DNA from: a virus
IMG/VR virus record: IMGVR_UViG_3300048908_000435
Span: 1-21,968 of that record
Strand: one strand, 5' to 3'
Length of the DNA: 21,968 nt
Shown: in pieces, positions 7,818 to 13,494 of the stretch
Numbering within the stretch: the stretch's first letter is position 1
Layout of the letters: each line of letters starts with the position of its first letter
The notes under the pieces: generated by a model
The model's database searches: none
Seen by the model: the letters and a program-made list of their open reading frames with translations, nothing else
What the model was told of the DNA's origin: nothing
Translations under genes and position numbers: made by a program

Positions 7818-8420
7818 TCAGGCCGCGCTCTGGCGCAGGGCGGGGAGGTAGGTTTTGAACTTTTCGAACAGCTCGTCGGCGAGGTCGGGCGCCGGGCGCA
7901 GTTTGTATTTCTTCGGCAGGGGCGCGAGCGCCTCGATCTCTGGCGCCCAGGCCTGCGGGGGCTTGGCGAGGAAGTCGCGGCGCTCGGTGCGGAGCGCAAT
8001 CAGATCGGCGCGACGCATGCGCAGGCGCTGCTCGGGCGAGGGCAGCGCGACGCCCGCCGCGGCGAAAATGGCCGCGTCGAGCCGGAATTTGAGGGTATCG
8101 AGCCCGAGTTTGAACGCCTCGGCGGCTTTCGCGCCGGATTGCGCGTCGATCACGGCAAAGATCGCTCTGGCCGCCGGCGTGATGATATCGCCGATGACCA
8201 CCTCATGCGCGTCATGCAGCAGCATGGCGGCGCGGTCTTGCGGCTGGGCCGCGTCGAAGGCGATCAGCGTGTGCCGCGCGACCGAGACCGGCTTTTCCGC
8301 CGCGCCGGCGTAGCGGTGAATCGTCGACAGCTGGTCGGCGATTTCCTTGAAATCGACCATGGACGGGTGCGGGTCGAGCAGGTCGAAGGTCTTGCCGCGG
8401 AGGGTCTGCATCCAGATCAC
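7818..8420 (-). CDS. HD-domain phosphohydrolase (YfbR-like, possible nucleotidase)
   Basis: The protein is 200 residues if started at GTG 8420. Metal-binding motifs of the HD superfamily are visible: His50 in SVARHTLI, His69-Asp70 in MLLHDAHEVVIGDI, and a later Asp in RRADLIALRTERRD. The phage YfbR-like branch is thought to hydrolyse 5'-(deoxy)nucleotides or similar phosphoesters, which could adjust nucleotide pools during replication. The GTG start overlaps the preceding stop (GTGA) and has AGGAG about 8 nt upstream. The in-frame ATG at 8411 lacks a ribosome site. N-terminal TLRGKTFDLLDPHP is typical of the phage members. Confidence 0.9.
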   Translation of the reverse strand: MIWMQTLRGKTFDLLDPHPSMVDFKEIADQLSTIHRYAGAAEKPVSVARHTLIAFDAAQPQDRAAMLLHDAHEVVIGDIITPAARAIFAVIDAQSGAKAAEAFKLGLDTLKFRLDAAIFAAAGVALPSPEQRLRMRRADLIALRTERRDFLAKPPQAWAPEIEALAPLPKKYKLRPAPDLADELFEKFKTYLPALRQSAA

Positions 8421-8665
8421 GGGCGCGTCTCCTCGAGGCGGGCGAGCAGCTTGCCGACGGGGTCGCGGCTCGGGTTGTAAAAGCCGCCGCCTCCAGACCG
8501 CGAGACGGGTCTGGAGGCGGCGGAGTGGCGGGCGGCCGGGGAGGTCGGCGCGGCCCGATCTGGCGCCGGATCGGCGGCGAGGCAGCAGATGATGACGGCG
8601 AGGATATAGGCCGTGACGCAGAGCGCGGCGGCGGCTTCCTCAAGAACGGCAAGGGAGCGGTTCAT
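8417..8665 (-). CDS. Small membrane-anchored hypothetical protein
   Basis: This 82-residue protein has one hydrophobic segment at about residues 11-31 (AAALCVTAYILAVIICCLAA), then a Pro/Ala/Ser-rich tail with a GGGG run and KLLARLEETRP at the end. It is probably a single-pass inner-membrane protein with unknown function. Overlaps join it to both neighbours (ATGA and GTGA). The GC-rich hairpin at 8484-8523 lies inside its coding sequence and encodes the SRPVSRSGGGG region. Confidence 0.72.
   Translation of the reverse strand: MNRSLAVLEEAAAALCVTAYILAVIICCLAADPAPDRAAPTSPAARHSAASRPVSRSGGGGFYNPSRDPVGKLLARLEETRP
8479..8523 (-). terminator. Terminator-like hairpin inside a coding region
   Basis: Arms CCGCCGCCTCCAGACC (8484-8499) and GGTCTGGAGGCGGCGG (8508-8523) are perfectly complementary over 16 bp around an 8-nt loop. 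On the leftward strand the stem is followed by C and four T (8482-8479). The shape fits an intrinsic terminator for the leftward operon, though the T-tract is short. Because it lies within the membrane-protein gene, it could attenuate downstream expression unless translation or antitermination overrides it. Confidence 0.5.
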
Positions 8666-8952
8666 GCGGCCCTCCGTTTCGCCTTCGCCGCGATCTTGCG
8701 CTCGCGTTTGGTGGGGAGGTCAAACGTCAAGGGGCGCAATCCGGCCTCGATGCGCGCGGCGCGATCGAGCTTGTGGACGGATGACGCGCGGCCGGCCTCA
8801 AATCGCTTCCGCAAGCGATATTTGCCGGCAGCTTCCATGCCGGTGCTGTCGTCGGAGTTTCGGCGGCTGGTCGGATGCCGGAGCGCCTCGGCGGCGCGTT
8901 GGTTGAGAAAGGCGGTCTGAATCAGCGCGCGCAGTTGGGCGATCTTGAACAT
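8662..8952 (-). CDS. Small basic hypothetical protein
   Basis: This 96-residue, strongly basic protein has a helical N-terminus (MFKIAQLRALIQTAFLNQRA) and a Lys/Arg-rich C-terminus (LPTKRERKIAAKAKRRAA) that could bind nucleic acid or another acidic partner. The start shares the TAATG junction with the gene upstream and the stop overlaps the next ATG. I recognise no family, and no catalytic motif is visible. Confidence 0.72.
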   Translation of the reverse strand: MFKIAQLRALIQTAFLNQRAAEALRHPTSRRNSDDSTGMEAAGKYRLRKRFEAGRASSVHKLDRAARIEAGLRPLTFDLPTKRERKIAAKAKRRAA

Positions 8953-9170
8953 TAGGCGGCTTTCCTTTCGCGGGGATACAAGCGGCTCGCGGGCAGGCCG
9001 GGGGCGAGGCGCTCGCGCAGGATCTGTGCGGCGGCGATGGCGCCGAAGGCGGCGCTTTCCTCCAGCAGGGCCAGCGCGAGGCGGGCGGCGCTTTTCTCGC
9101 CCAAGGCAAGGGCGTCGTCGGCGTGGCGCAGGATGCTTTCCGCCGCGGCGGTGGTGGGGCGCGCGGTCAT
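8952..9170 (-). CDS. Small Ala-rich hypothetical protein
   Basis: This 72-residue, almost entirely helical, alanine-rich protein reads MTARPTTAAAESILRHADDA and continues with LALALLEESAAFGAIAAAQI. The junctions are an ATGA overlap upstream and a TAATG overlap downstream. It probably folds as a helical hairpin. The function is not known. Confidence 0.68.
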   Translation of the reverse strand: MTARPTTAAAESILRHADDALALGEKSAARLALALLEESAAFGAIAAAQILRERLAPGLPASRLYPRERKAA

Positions 9171-9559
9171 TGGCCGGAGCCTGCGCGCGGCGTCGTCAGG
9201 GTGACGAGCGAGGCGAAATCGCCAGAGGCGAGGCTTTGGGCGCCGGACGCTTGGATGGAGATCTCCGGACCTGCTTCCGTTCCGGCGGTTTCCGGCTGAT
9301 CAATCTCCTGCTCGCGCTCGACCGGCGACTGGATCAGGTTGACCCGGGCGACATTGGCGAGGTTGATCGCGGTTTCGTGGTTGATCCAGCGGCGGCGCTC
9401 GCCGTCGCGGACGGTGCGCCATTCAAGGCCGAACAGCCATTTGTCGTCGCCGTCGAGAAAAGAGAACAGTTGGTCGACGTCGGCGCCCGGCACCTCGACG
9501 ATCAGTTTGAGGGAGCGTCCGGCCTCGCGGACATTGAGGGTGACGTGAAAGAACGCCAT
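9167..9559 (-). CDS. Hypothetical protein
   Basis: This 130-residue protein begins MAFFHVTLNVREAGRSLKLI. The first 90 residues look like a compact alpha/beta domain (VEVPGADVDQLFSFL, WLFGLEWRTV, RRWINHETAI) and the rest is a loose Thr/Ser/Glu tail. ATG 9559 is preferred because GAGGT lies 6 nt upstream; a GTG one codon earlier is also possible. The upstream stop overlaps this junction. No family is recognised. Confidence 0.75.
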   Translation of the reverse strand: MAFFHVTLNVREAGRSLKLIVEVPGADVDQLFSFLDGDDKWLFGLEWRTVRDGERRRWINHETAINLANVARVNLIQSPVEREQEIDQPETAGTEAGPEISIQASGAQSLASGDFASLVTLTTPRAGSGQ

Positions 9560-9903
9560 CACGCCACCTCATCCGGTCCGAGGGGAGAAATCGCATGAAG
9601 CGGGGCTTCGATGCGCGCGAGCTGGGCCCGCATCTCGCGGTCGAATTCGAGGAAGGGCGCGGCCTGGGCGGCTTCATGCGGCGGGGCCGATGTCTCGCAA
9701 TAGGTGCGGAAGGCCTCTTCCATCGCGTGCAGAAAGTGGTCTTTGACCTGGCGCGCGGTCCAGCCGCGATCGAGCAGTTGGGGCTGGGTGACCGAGCCGC
9801 ATTCGCGGCGGATGTCGTTGAGGTCCTGCGCCATCAGCGCAGTGATTTCGCGCGGATCGGTCAAATGCGATCGCGCGCCGTCGAGGGCGTATAGCTGTGG
9901 CAA
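9559..9903 (-). CDS. Hypothetical protein with TTG start
   Basis: This 114-residue protein starts MPQLYALDGARSHL. No in-frame ATG exists nearby upstream, and GGAG is placed 7 nt before TTG 9903, so TTG is the best start. The leader before it is the 22-nt hairpin element also found before the first gene of the operon. The body is helical (ITALMAQDLNDIRRE, then WTARQVKDHFLHAMEEAFRT). It lies immediately downstream of the intrinsic terminator at 9938-9974, so its expression requires read-through or a separate promoter that I cannot see. Confidence 0.75.
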   Translation of the reverse strand: MPQLYALDGARSHLTDPREITALMAQDLNDIRRECGSVTQPQLLDRGWTARQVKDHFLHAMEEAFRTYCETSAPPHEAAQAAPFLEFDREMRAQLARIEAPLHAISPLGPDEVA

Positions 9904-9910
9904 GGCAAGG

Positions 9911-9932
9911 CTCCATCGGTGGGAAGGCCGAT
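9911..9932 (-). repeat. Leader hairpin element, copy 2
   Basis: This 22-nt sequence is identical to 10589-10610. On the leftward RNA it folds as ATCGG (9932-9928), an 8-nt loop, and CCGAT (9919-9915), directly followed by a GGAG ribosome site and then a TTG start. It probably acts in translation or RNA stability. Confidence 0.75.
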
Positions 9933-9937
9933 TTTGG

Positions 9938-9974
9938 AAAAAGGGCTGCGAGAGAGAGGTTTTCCCGCAGCCCC
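9938..9974 (-). terminator. Intrinsic terminator in the leftward operon
   Basis: Arms GGGCTGCG (9943-9950) and CGCAGCCC (9966-9973) pair perfectly over 8 bp around a 15-nt loop. On the leftward strand the stem is followed by five T (9942-9938). The site lies after the first two genes from PL, like tL1 in lambda. The rightward strand has no T-tract. Confidence 0.75.
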
Positions 9975-10019
9975 AAGGGCGTGGGCCCGTGTGGCGCGTA
10001 TCGTCGTGAGCTGGTCGAC

Positions 10020-10288
<269 letters not shown>

Positions 10289-10301
<13 letters not shown>

Positions 10302-10582
10302 TTGGACGGCTCGCACGCGACGAGGCCGATCAGCGCGCGCAGGGGCGAGCGGACGGTCCCGATGGGGTCGAGAACAGTTTTGGAAAGGGGGCCGTTGGCG
10401 GCGAGTTCGCCCAGGCCCTTGGTCGTGCCCCAGCGGCGAATGATGCTCGCGTCGGTGGTCACGACCCAGTCGCCGTCGACCTGGGCCTTGCCGACAAGGA
10501 CAAAGCCGCGATCGAGGATGACAATCGAAATATCGGAGGAAGCCGCCGCGGACGCGGCGGGAAGGGTGGCAAGTGCTGACAA
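10289..10582 (-). CDS. Conserved small phage protein, first gene of the left operon
   Basis: This 97-residue protein is read from TTG 10582. Upstream in-frame codons (ATG 10594, GTG 10651) are unlikely: the first lies inside the leader hairpin and the second lies upstream of the PL transcription start, whereas GGAG lies 6 nt before the TTG. The core WVVTTDASIIRRWGTTKGLG, then ELAANGP and TVLDPIGTVR, is a recognisable theme in small early phage proteins (IRRWGTTxGLGELA...TVLDPxGTVR), whose role is unknown to me. As the first PL gene before a terminator, it sits where lambda carries N, but no arginine-rich antiterminator motif is seen. Confidence 0.85.
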
Positions 10583-10588
10583 GGGTTT

Positions 10589-10610
10589 CTCCATCGGTGG
10601 GAAGGCCGAT
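10589..10610 (-). repeat. Leader hairpin element, copy 1, at the 5' end of the PL transcript
   Basis: This is identical over 22 nt to 9911-9932. The RNA stem ATCGG/CCGAT (10610-10606 with 10597-10593) would lie at the very 5' end of the predicted PL transcript, followed by GGAG and a TTG start. Confidence 0.78.
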
Positions 10611-10617
10611 GGGAGCG

Positions 10618-10645
10618 ATGATACCGAATTGGTAACATCAGTCAA
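10618..10645 (-). promoter_or_regulatory. Promoter PL
   Basis: A leftward promoter is visible with -35 TTGACT (10645-10640), a 16-bp spacer and -10 TATCAT (10623-10618), each 5 of 6 to the sigma-70 consensus. The transcript should start near 10611 and enter the leader hairpin at once. Both repressor operators overlap it, so it should be silent in a lysogen. Confidence 0.82.
10621..10635. promoter_or_regulatory. Repressor operator OL1
   Basis: ATACC-GAATT-GGTAA fits the five-copy operator consensus. It covers the PL spacer and the first three bases of the -10 box, the same placement that OR1 has on PR. Confidence 0.82.
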
Positions 10646-10659
10646 TACCAATTTGGAAA
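10645..10659. promoter_or_regulatory. Repressor operator OL2
   Basis: ATACC-AATTT-GGAAA is a slightly imperfect copy whose right half-site carries GGAAA instead of GGTAA. It touches the PL -35 box, and its centre is 24 bp from that of OL1, so two repressor dimers could sit on one DNA face. Confidence 0.72.
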
Positions 10660-10746
10660 CTTCGTCTTTTTGTGCAATAAATAGCCCGGCGCTGGGTCGG
10701 CTTCTGTTCGTCGATCAGAAGAGCTGTTAGGCGAGGAGAGCGGCGA

Positions 10747-11109
10747 TTAGCACGGGCTTGGCGTGCACGCGATTAAAGGAGTTCCGCGCGGGATAGGGGC
10801 CGGCGCAGAGGGCGGAACCCATGGCAGCGGTGCGGCTGGCCTCATTGTTCTGCGCTCTTCGGCGTCTCTCAAAGCGTTTTGTCGCTCTTCTCGCAGCCGC
10901 TCCCAGCTACGGTTTGCGCGGATCATCTCGTCCACTTGGCGCCGGTGAGTTTCGGCCTGATACCGCATCGTTTGGGAATTTTGCTCTAAAATGTCCCGGT
11001 AGTGGTCGTGCGCTCCGTGATTGGAAACAGCGAAATCGCCGGCGGCTACACTGGCGCAAGAACCGCCAAATACTGAAATAAACGACAAGAAAAGGCAAAA
11101 AACTTTCAT
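10747..11109 (-). CDS. Exported small protein, candidate lysogenic-conversion (moron) gene
   Basis: This 120-residue protein begins MKVFCLFLSFISVFGGSCAS, a Sec signal peptide with a likely signal peptidase I site after VAA (about residue 23). The mature part is a charged helix (residues 35-88, HYRDILEQNSQTMRYQAE and RLREERQNALRDAEERR) and a Pro-rich C-terminus with two Cys. The Cys at position 18 is not in a good lipobox. It lies 52 nt downstream of cI on the same strand, with no clear terminator between, so it is likely expressed in the lysogen, like lambda rex genes. Possible roles include envelope modification or superinfection exclusion; both are guesses. Confidence 0.75.
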   Translation of the reverse strand: MKVFCLFLSFISVFGGSCASVAAGDFAVSNHGAHDHYRDILEQNSQTMRYQAETHRRQVDEMIRANRSWERLREERQNALRDAEERRTMRPAAPLPWVPPSAPAPIPRGTPLIACTPSPC

Positions 11110-11161
11110 CGCAGATGCTCCCAAAAATGCGACGCATGGCGTCGCGCGGAGGTATTCAAAA

Positions 11162-11902
11162 TCAAAACATGCGAAGGCTGCATTTCACCTTGCCGATGAT
11201 CGCGATCTCGTTGAAGGCTACTTCGCGCGGCGGATGCAAGGGGTTGTCTGAAATGATGCGGACTTTCGGCTTAATCGGATCCAGCTCCAGCCTTTTGACC
11301 ACGATGCCGCCGAGCTGGTCGCGGATCGCATAGAGGCCATCCGGCGTCGGCCGCACATGGGCGGTGTCGACCCAGACGCGCTCGCCGGATCGCAGCGTCG
11401 GCTCCATGCTGTCGCCGTTGCATTCGATCACGATCATGCGGTCGGTGGTGGTCGACAGGCTGTAGCGGACGAAAGAGGGTGGGAAGCGCCAGTAGTCGTC
11501 CTTGATGGCGTCGGAAGTCGTGATTTCGTCGCCGTCGCGCCGATAAACAACCTCTGCGACCTGGCCTTCGCCCATGCCGGCTTTCGGGTCGAGTTCGATC
11601 ATCGCGTCTTTTGGAAATTGCTGCCGGACCGTCGGCGCGTCGGGGTCTAAAATTTCGGGCGGCGCGTCGGGGTCAAAGGAAGAAACGAGCGGAGTTGAAT
11701 CGTCGGGGTCTTCGAGCAGCGTTTTCCAGCCGCACCCGAGCTTTGGCGCTAATTTTTTTGCCCATTCGGGCGTCATTTTACGCCCGCCATTCTTAGGGCC
11801 GCTTCTAAGTCTGGAAATTTCAGGCGGAGCCGCGCCCACGGCTCGCGCGAGATCGACGTTTTTCAGGCCTTTCGCCGTCATGATCTCGTCAAGCTTCGTC
11901 AT
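11162..11902 (-). CDS. cI: CI-like repressor, S24 LexA-type peptidase
   Basis: The 246-residue protein has an N-terminal HTH (residues about 4-35: LDEIMTAKGLKNVDLARAVG, PPEISRLRSG) and a C-terminal S24/LexA self-cleavage domain. Ser165 in CNGDSMEPTL and Lys203 in GGIVVKRLEL form the catalytic dyad, and Ala108-Gly109 in DPKAGMGEG is a likely cleavage site. It should keep the prophage silent and be inactivated with RecA during the SOS response. No Shine-Dalgarno precedes ATG 11902, and OR3 overlaps the start codon, consistent with a leaderless message and direct autoregulation. The gene diverges from cro. Confidence 0.95.
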   Translation of the reverse strand: MTKLDEIMTAKGLKNVDLARAVGAAPPEISRLRSGPKNGGRKMTPEWAKKLAPKLGCGWKTLLEDPDDSTPLVSSFDPDAPPEILDPDAPTVRQQFPKDAMIELDPKAGMGEGQVAEVVYRRDGDEITTSDAIKDDYWRFPPSFVRYSLSTTTDRMIVIECNGDSMEPTLRSGERVWVDTAHVRPTPDGLYAIRDQLGGIVVKRLELDPIKPKVRIISDNPLHPPREVAFNEIAIIGKVKCSLRMF

Positions 11903-11915
11903 ACCGCATTGGTAT
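11901..11915. promoter_or_regulatory. Repressor operator OR3
   Basis: ATACC-GCATT-GGTAT is a perfect two-fold arm pair around 5 bp. It overlaps the cI start codon and the proposed PRM -10 box, so occupancy should shut off cI. Confidence 0.82.
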
Positions 11916-11937
11916 CGTTATTCTTTGGTGGGTTCAA
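11909..11937 (-). promoter_or_regulatory. Candidate promoter PRM for cI
   Basis: The -35 TTGAAC (11937-11932), a 17-bp spacer and the weak -10 TACCAA (11914-11909) place the start at about 11902, the A of the cI ATG. The weak -10 and the operator OR2 abutting the -35 box suggest activation by bound CI, as in lambda. The promoter is inferred from position more than from box quality. Confidence 0.5.
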
Positions 11938-11952
11938 AAACCATTATGGTAA
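11938..11952. promoter_or_regulatory. Repressor operator OR2
   Basis: AAACC-ATTAT-GGTAA is an operator copy directly next to the proposed PRM -35 box. Centre-to-centre spacing is 37 bp to OR3 and 32 bp to OR1. Confidence 0.75.
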
Positions 11953-11959
11953 TTTTCTA

Positions 11960-11987
11960 TTGCCAATAATTACCAAGCTGGTATTCT
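11960..11987 (+). promoter_or_regulatory. Promoter PR for cro
   Basis: The -35 TTGCCA (11960-11965), a 16-bp spacer and -10 TATTCT (11982-11987) put the transcription start at about 11993-11994, the cro start codon itself. The spacer length and operator overlap equal those of PL, which supports both. Confidence 0.7.
11970..11984. promoter_or_regulatory. Repressor operator OR1
   Basis: TTACC-AAGCT-GGTAT covers the PR spacer and the first three bases of its -10 box. Binding here should block cro and the whole rightward operon. Confidence 0.82.
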
Positions 11988-11993
11988 CCAGCT

Positions 11994-12236
11994 ATGAACC
12001 TTGCTTCGTATCTCAAAATAAAAAACGTCGGTCGCCGCGAATTTGCCGCTTTGATCGGCGTCTCGGAAGTCGCGGTAACTCGCTATCTCAAGGGAGATCG
12101 GGTGCCGCGCCAAAAGCATTTGATGAGGATTGTTGAGGCGACCAACGGCGAGGTCACGCCGAACGATTTTATGGGGGTCGCCGGCGAATTGTCGGCCGCT
12201 GACATCTCCGCCGAAAAGAGCGAGGCGGCGGAATGA
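11994..12236 (+). CDS. cro: Cro-like HTH regulator
   Basis: This 80-residue protein has a clear HTH (residues 13-35: GRREFAALIGVSEVAVTRYL, then KGDRVPR) of the Cro/YdaS-like type and a short variable tail. It is the first gene of the rightward operon, divergent from cI, and by analogy should bind the same operators and repress cI during lytic growth. The sequence before ATG lacks a ribosome site, and the predicted start of PR transcription is at the ATG, so translation is probably leaderless. The downstream gene overlaps by ATGA. Confidence 0.9.
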   Translation: MNLASYLKIKNVGRREFAALIGVSEVAVTRYLKGDRVPRQKHLMRIVEATNGEVTPNDFMGVAGELSAADISAEKSEAAE

Positions 12237-12544
12237 CGATGGGAAATTATTCACCTGTCCATCGTCGCGTCCGCGGCGTGACGCGCGACAGTCTGACCGG
12301 CGAGCCCGTCATCCTGTTCGGTCAACCCGAAGACAACGAGCGCGCCGAGCGCATCCAGATTTCCGAAGAATGCGGGGAATTTCTGGTCGCGGGCTTGCGC
12401 GAGATGCTCGCGGCTCAACGCGCGAGCGGGACGAAGGTCCATTCCGCGAGTTCGTCTGGCAAGCCCATGCCGGAGGGATCGCCGGCCGAAGGCCAGAAGG
12501 TGTGGCCGCCGACGAGATCTGACAGTGCGGAGGCGGGCGAATGA
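12233..12544 (+). CDS. Hypothetical early protein following cro
   Basis: This 103-residue protein starts at ATG 12233, which overlaps the cro stop. The first 65 residues look folded (NYSPVHRRVRGVTRDSLTGE, then AERIQISEECGEFLVAGL), resembling a small regulatory or cII-position protein without an obvious HTH. The tail from about residue 70 is low-complexity Ser/Pro/Glu and is antisense to the gene at 12415-12648, so its composition may be dictated by the opposite strand. Function unknown. Confidence 0.75.
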   Translation: MTMGNYSPVHRRVRGVTRDSLTGEPVILFGQPEDNERAERIQISEECGEFLVAGLREMLAAQRASGTKVHSASSSGKPMPEGSPAEGQKVWPPTRSDSAEAGE

Positions 12545-12648
12545 TAAACGCCGAGGCCCTCGTCTTCAAAAGTCACGCCCCAGCCGTTTTGCGCCGGAAC
12601 GATGCGAAACGCGCCCCGTCTGGTTCGATATTCCCAATATCCGAACAT
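12415..12648 (-). CDS. Small conserved-type phage protein, antisense to the preceding gene
   Basis: This 77-residue protein reads MFGYWEYRTRRGAFRIVPAQ, then WGVTFEDEGLGVYHSPASAL and GGHTFWPSAGDPSGMGLPDE. From memory, small proteins with FRIV...W...F...LG.YHSP..A..DL.GGHTFWPS recur in proteobacterial genomes and phages, so I take it as real. Shine-Dalgarno AGGGAG lies 8 nt before ATG 12648. It converges with the rightward gene, and the last 130 bp overlap antisense. A weak promoter candidate (TTGGCG, 18 bp, CATTAT; 12704-12675) lies upstream. Function is unknown; transcription here would oppose PR read-through. Confidence 0.72.
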   Translation of the reverse strand: MFGYWEYRTRRGAFRIVPAQNGWGVTFEDEGLGVYHSPASALSDLVGGHTFWPSAGDPSGMGLPDELAEWTFVPLAR

Positions 12649-12862
12649 TCATTTTGCTCCCTGGAAGGAGCGGAATAATGCCTCGTTTTTTCGACTTTCG
12701 CCAATCTCGCCAGCGCGAGAGCGAGCGCCGCCCGGGCCTTGCCAAGCCGGGCTTTGCGCTCAAGTTCGCTTCGTTCGCTCAGTTTCTGTGTCTGTCTGTC
12801 TGTGTCCCGGCCGTTCGCGTCTTCCCAGCCGCTTCTGGTCTCATTCCGCAGGGGAGCGTGTG
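12649..12862. other. Intergenic stretch without a clear gene
   Basis: This 214-bp segment holds no convincing coding sequence on either strand. It contains the weak leftward promoter candidate at 12675-12704, a short TGTC tetranucleotide run at 12785-12806, and a strong GGGGAG ribosome site (12851-12856) for the gene at 12863. Confidence 0.55.
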
Positions 12863-13288
12863 ATGACGTCCTCTGCATTTGTTCGTTCGTCCTTTCCAAA
12901 AAGCCATCCAACTCCGAAGAGCCATCCGACGACCCAACTATCGGGCAGTCGGATGCGCAAATCTACGTGTTCCACTACGCATTTTTGCGGGTTCGAACCC
13001 GCAAAAATGGTGGTCTTCCTGCGGGAGAAATTCCCGCATGACACCGCCAAGAGCGTAGCCGCGGCGCTGAACGTCTCACCCCGCAATGTCGAGAACTGGC
13101 TGGCGCTGCGCGCCGCGCCCGGTTTTTTGACGGTGGGCGCGATGATCGAGCTCTGGGGCGCGGAATTTCTCGTCGCCGTCATGTCTTCGCCGCCCGACTG
13201 GGCGCGCGAGGCTTTGGCGCGCGAAGAATTTGCCGAGCTGGAGCGGCGGCAGGCCGCTCTGCAATCCAAATTGCGGCGCGACGACTAG
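12863..13288 (+). CDS. HTH-containing hypothetical phage protein
   Basis: From ATG 12863 (GGGGAG six to seven nt upstream) the protein is 141 residues. Residues 1-48 are low complexity with a small repeat (SHPTPKSHPT); residues 49-141 form the conserved part: MVVFLREKFPHDTAKSVAAA, LNVSPRNVENWLALRAAPGF and IELWGAEFLVAVM, with an HTH at about 61-85. It is probably a DNA-binding regulator or replication accessory. An alternative start is ATG 13007, which lies at the end of a 28-bp palindrome and begins exactly at the conserved part but lacks a ribosome site. Confidence 0.8.
   Translation: MTSSAFVRSSFPKSHPTPKSHPTTQLSGSRMRKSTCSTTHFCGFEPAKMVVFLREKFPHDTAKSVAAALNVSPRNVENWLALRAAPGFLTVGAMIELWGAEFLVAVMSSPPDWAREALAREEFAELERRQAALQSKLRRDD
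12981..13008. repeat. Perfect 28-bp palindrome
   Basis: ATTTTTGCGGGTTC (12981-12994) is followed directly by its exact reverse complement (12995-13008), with no central spacer. The T-tract is 5' and the A-tract 3', the reverse of an intrinsic terminator, so an operator or cruciform is more likely. It ends on the internal ATG 13007 of the HTH gene. Confidence 0.9.
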
Positions 13289-13311
13289 GCGCGCCCGACC
13301 CGAGGTTTTTC

Positions 13312-13494
13312 ATGTCCGGATTTCGCGAGCTGGCGCATAGCTGGCTCTCCTCGCTGTATCGCGCGGCGACCAACCGCGCCTTCGACCTCGCCGAATTCTG
13401 CTTCGCCCGCGCCAAGGATCACGACGCGCGGGCGGAGCGGCGTCGGCTGCGGCGCATGCGTGAGCGCTCGCAAGAGCCCGGCGTCAACCCATGA
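13312..13494 (+). CDS. Small basic hypothetical protein
   Basis: This 60-residue protein reads MSGFRELAHSWLSSLYRAAT, then FDLAEFCFARAKDHDARAER and a basic RRLRRMRERS end. GAGG lies 8 nt before ATG 13312, and its stop overlaps the next ATG. It is helical and positively charged; the function is unknown. Confidence 0.75.
   Translation: MSGFRELAHSWLSSLYRAATNRAFDLAEFCFARAKDHDARAERRRLRRMRERSQEPGVNP

Noticed and set aside
10701-10721. CTTCTG...CAGAAG inverted repeat as a terminator for the cI unit
   Set aside because: The stem is only 6 bp with a 9-nt loop and no T-tract on either side.
12785-12806. TGTC tetranucleotide run
   Set aside because: It is short and non-coding, with no sign of function or association with a start site.
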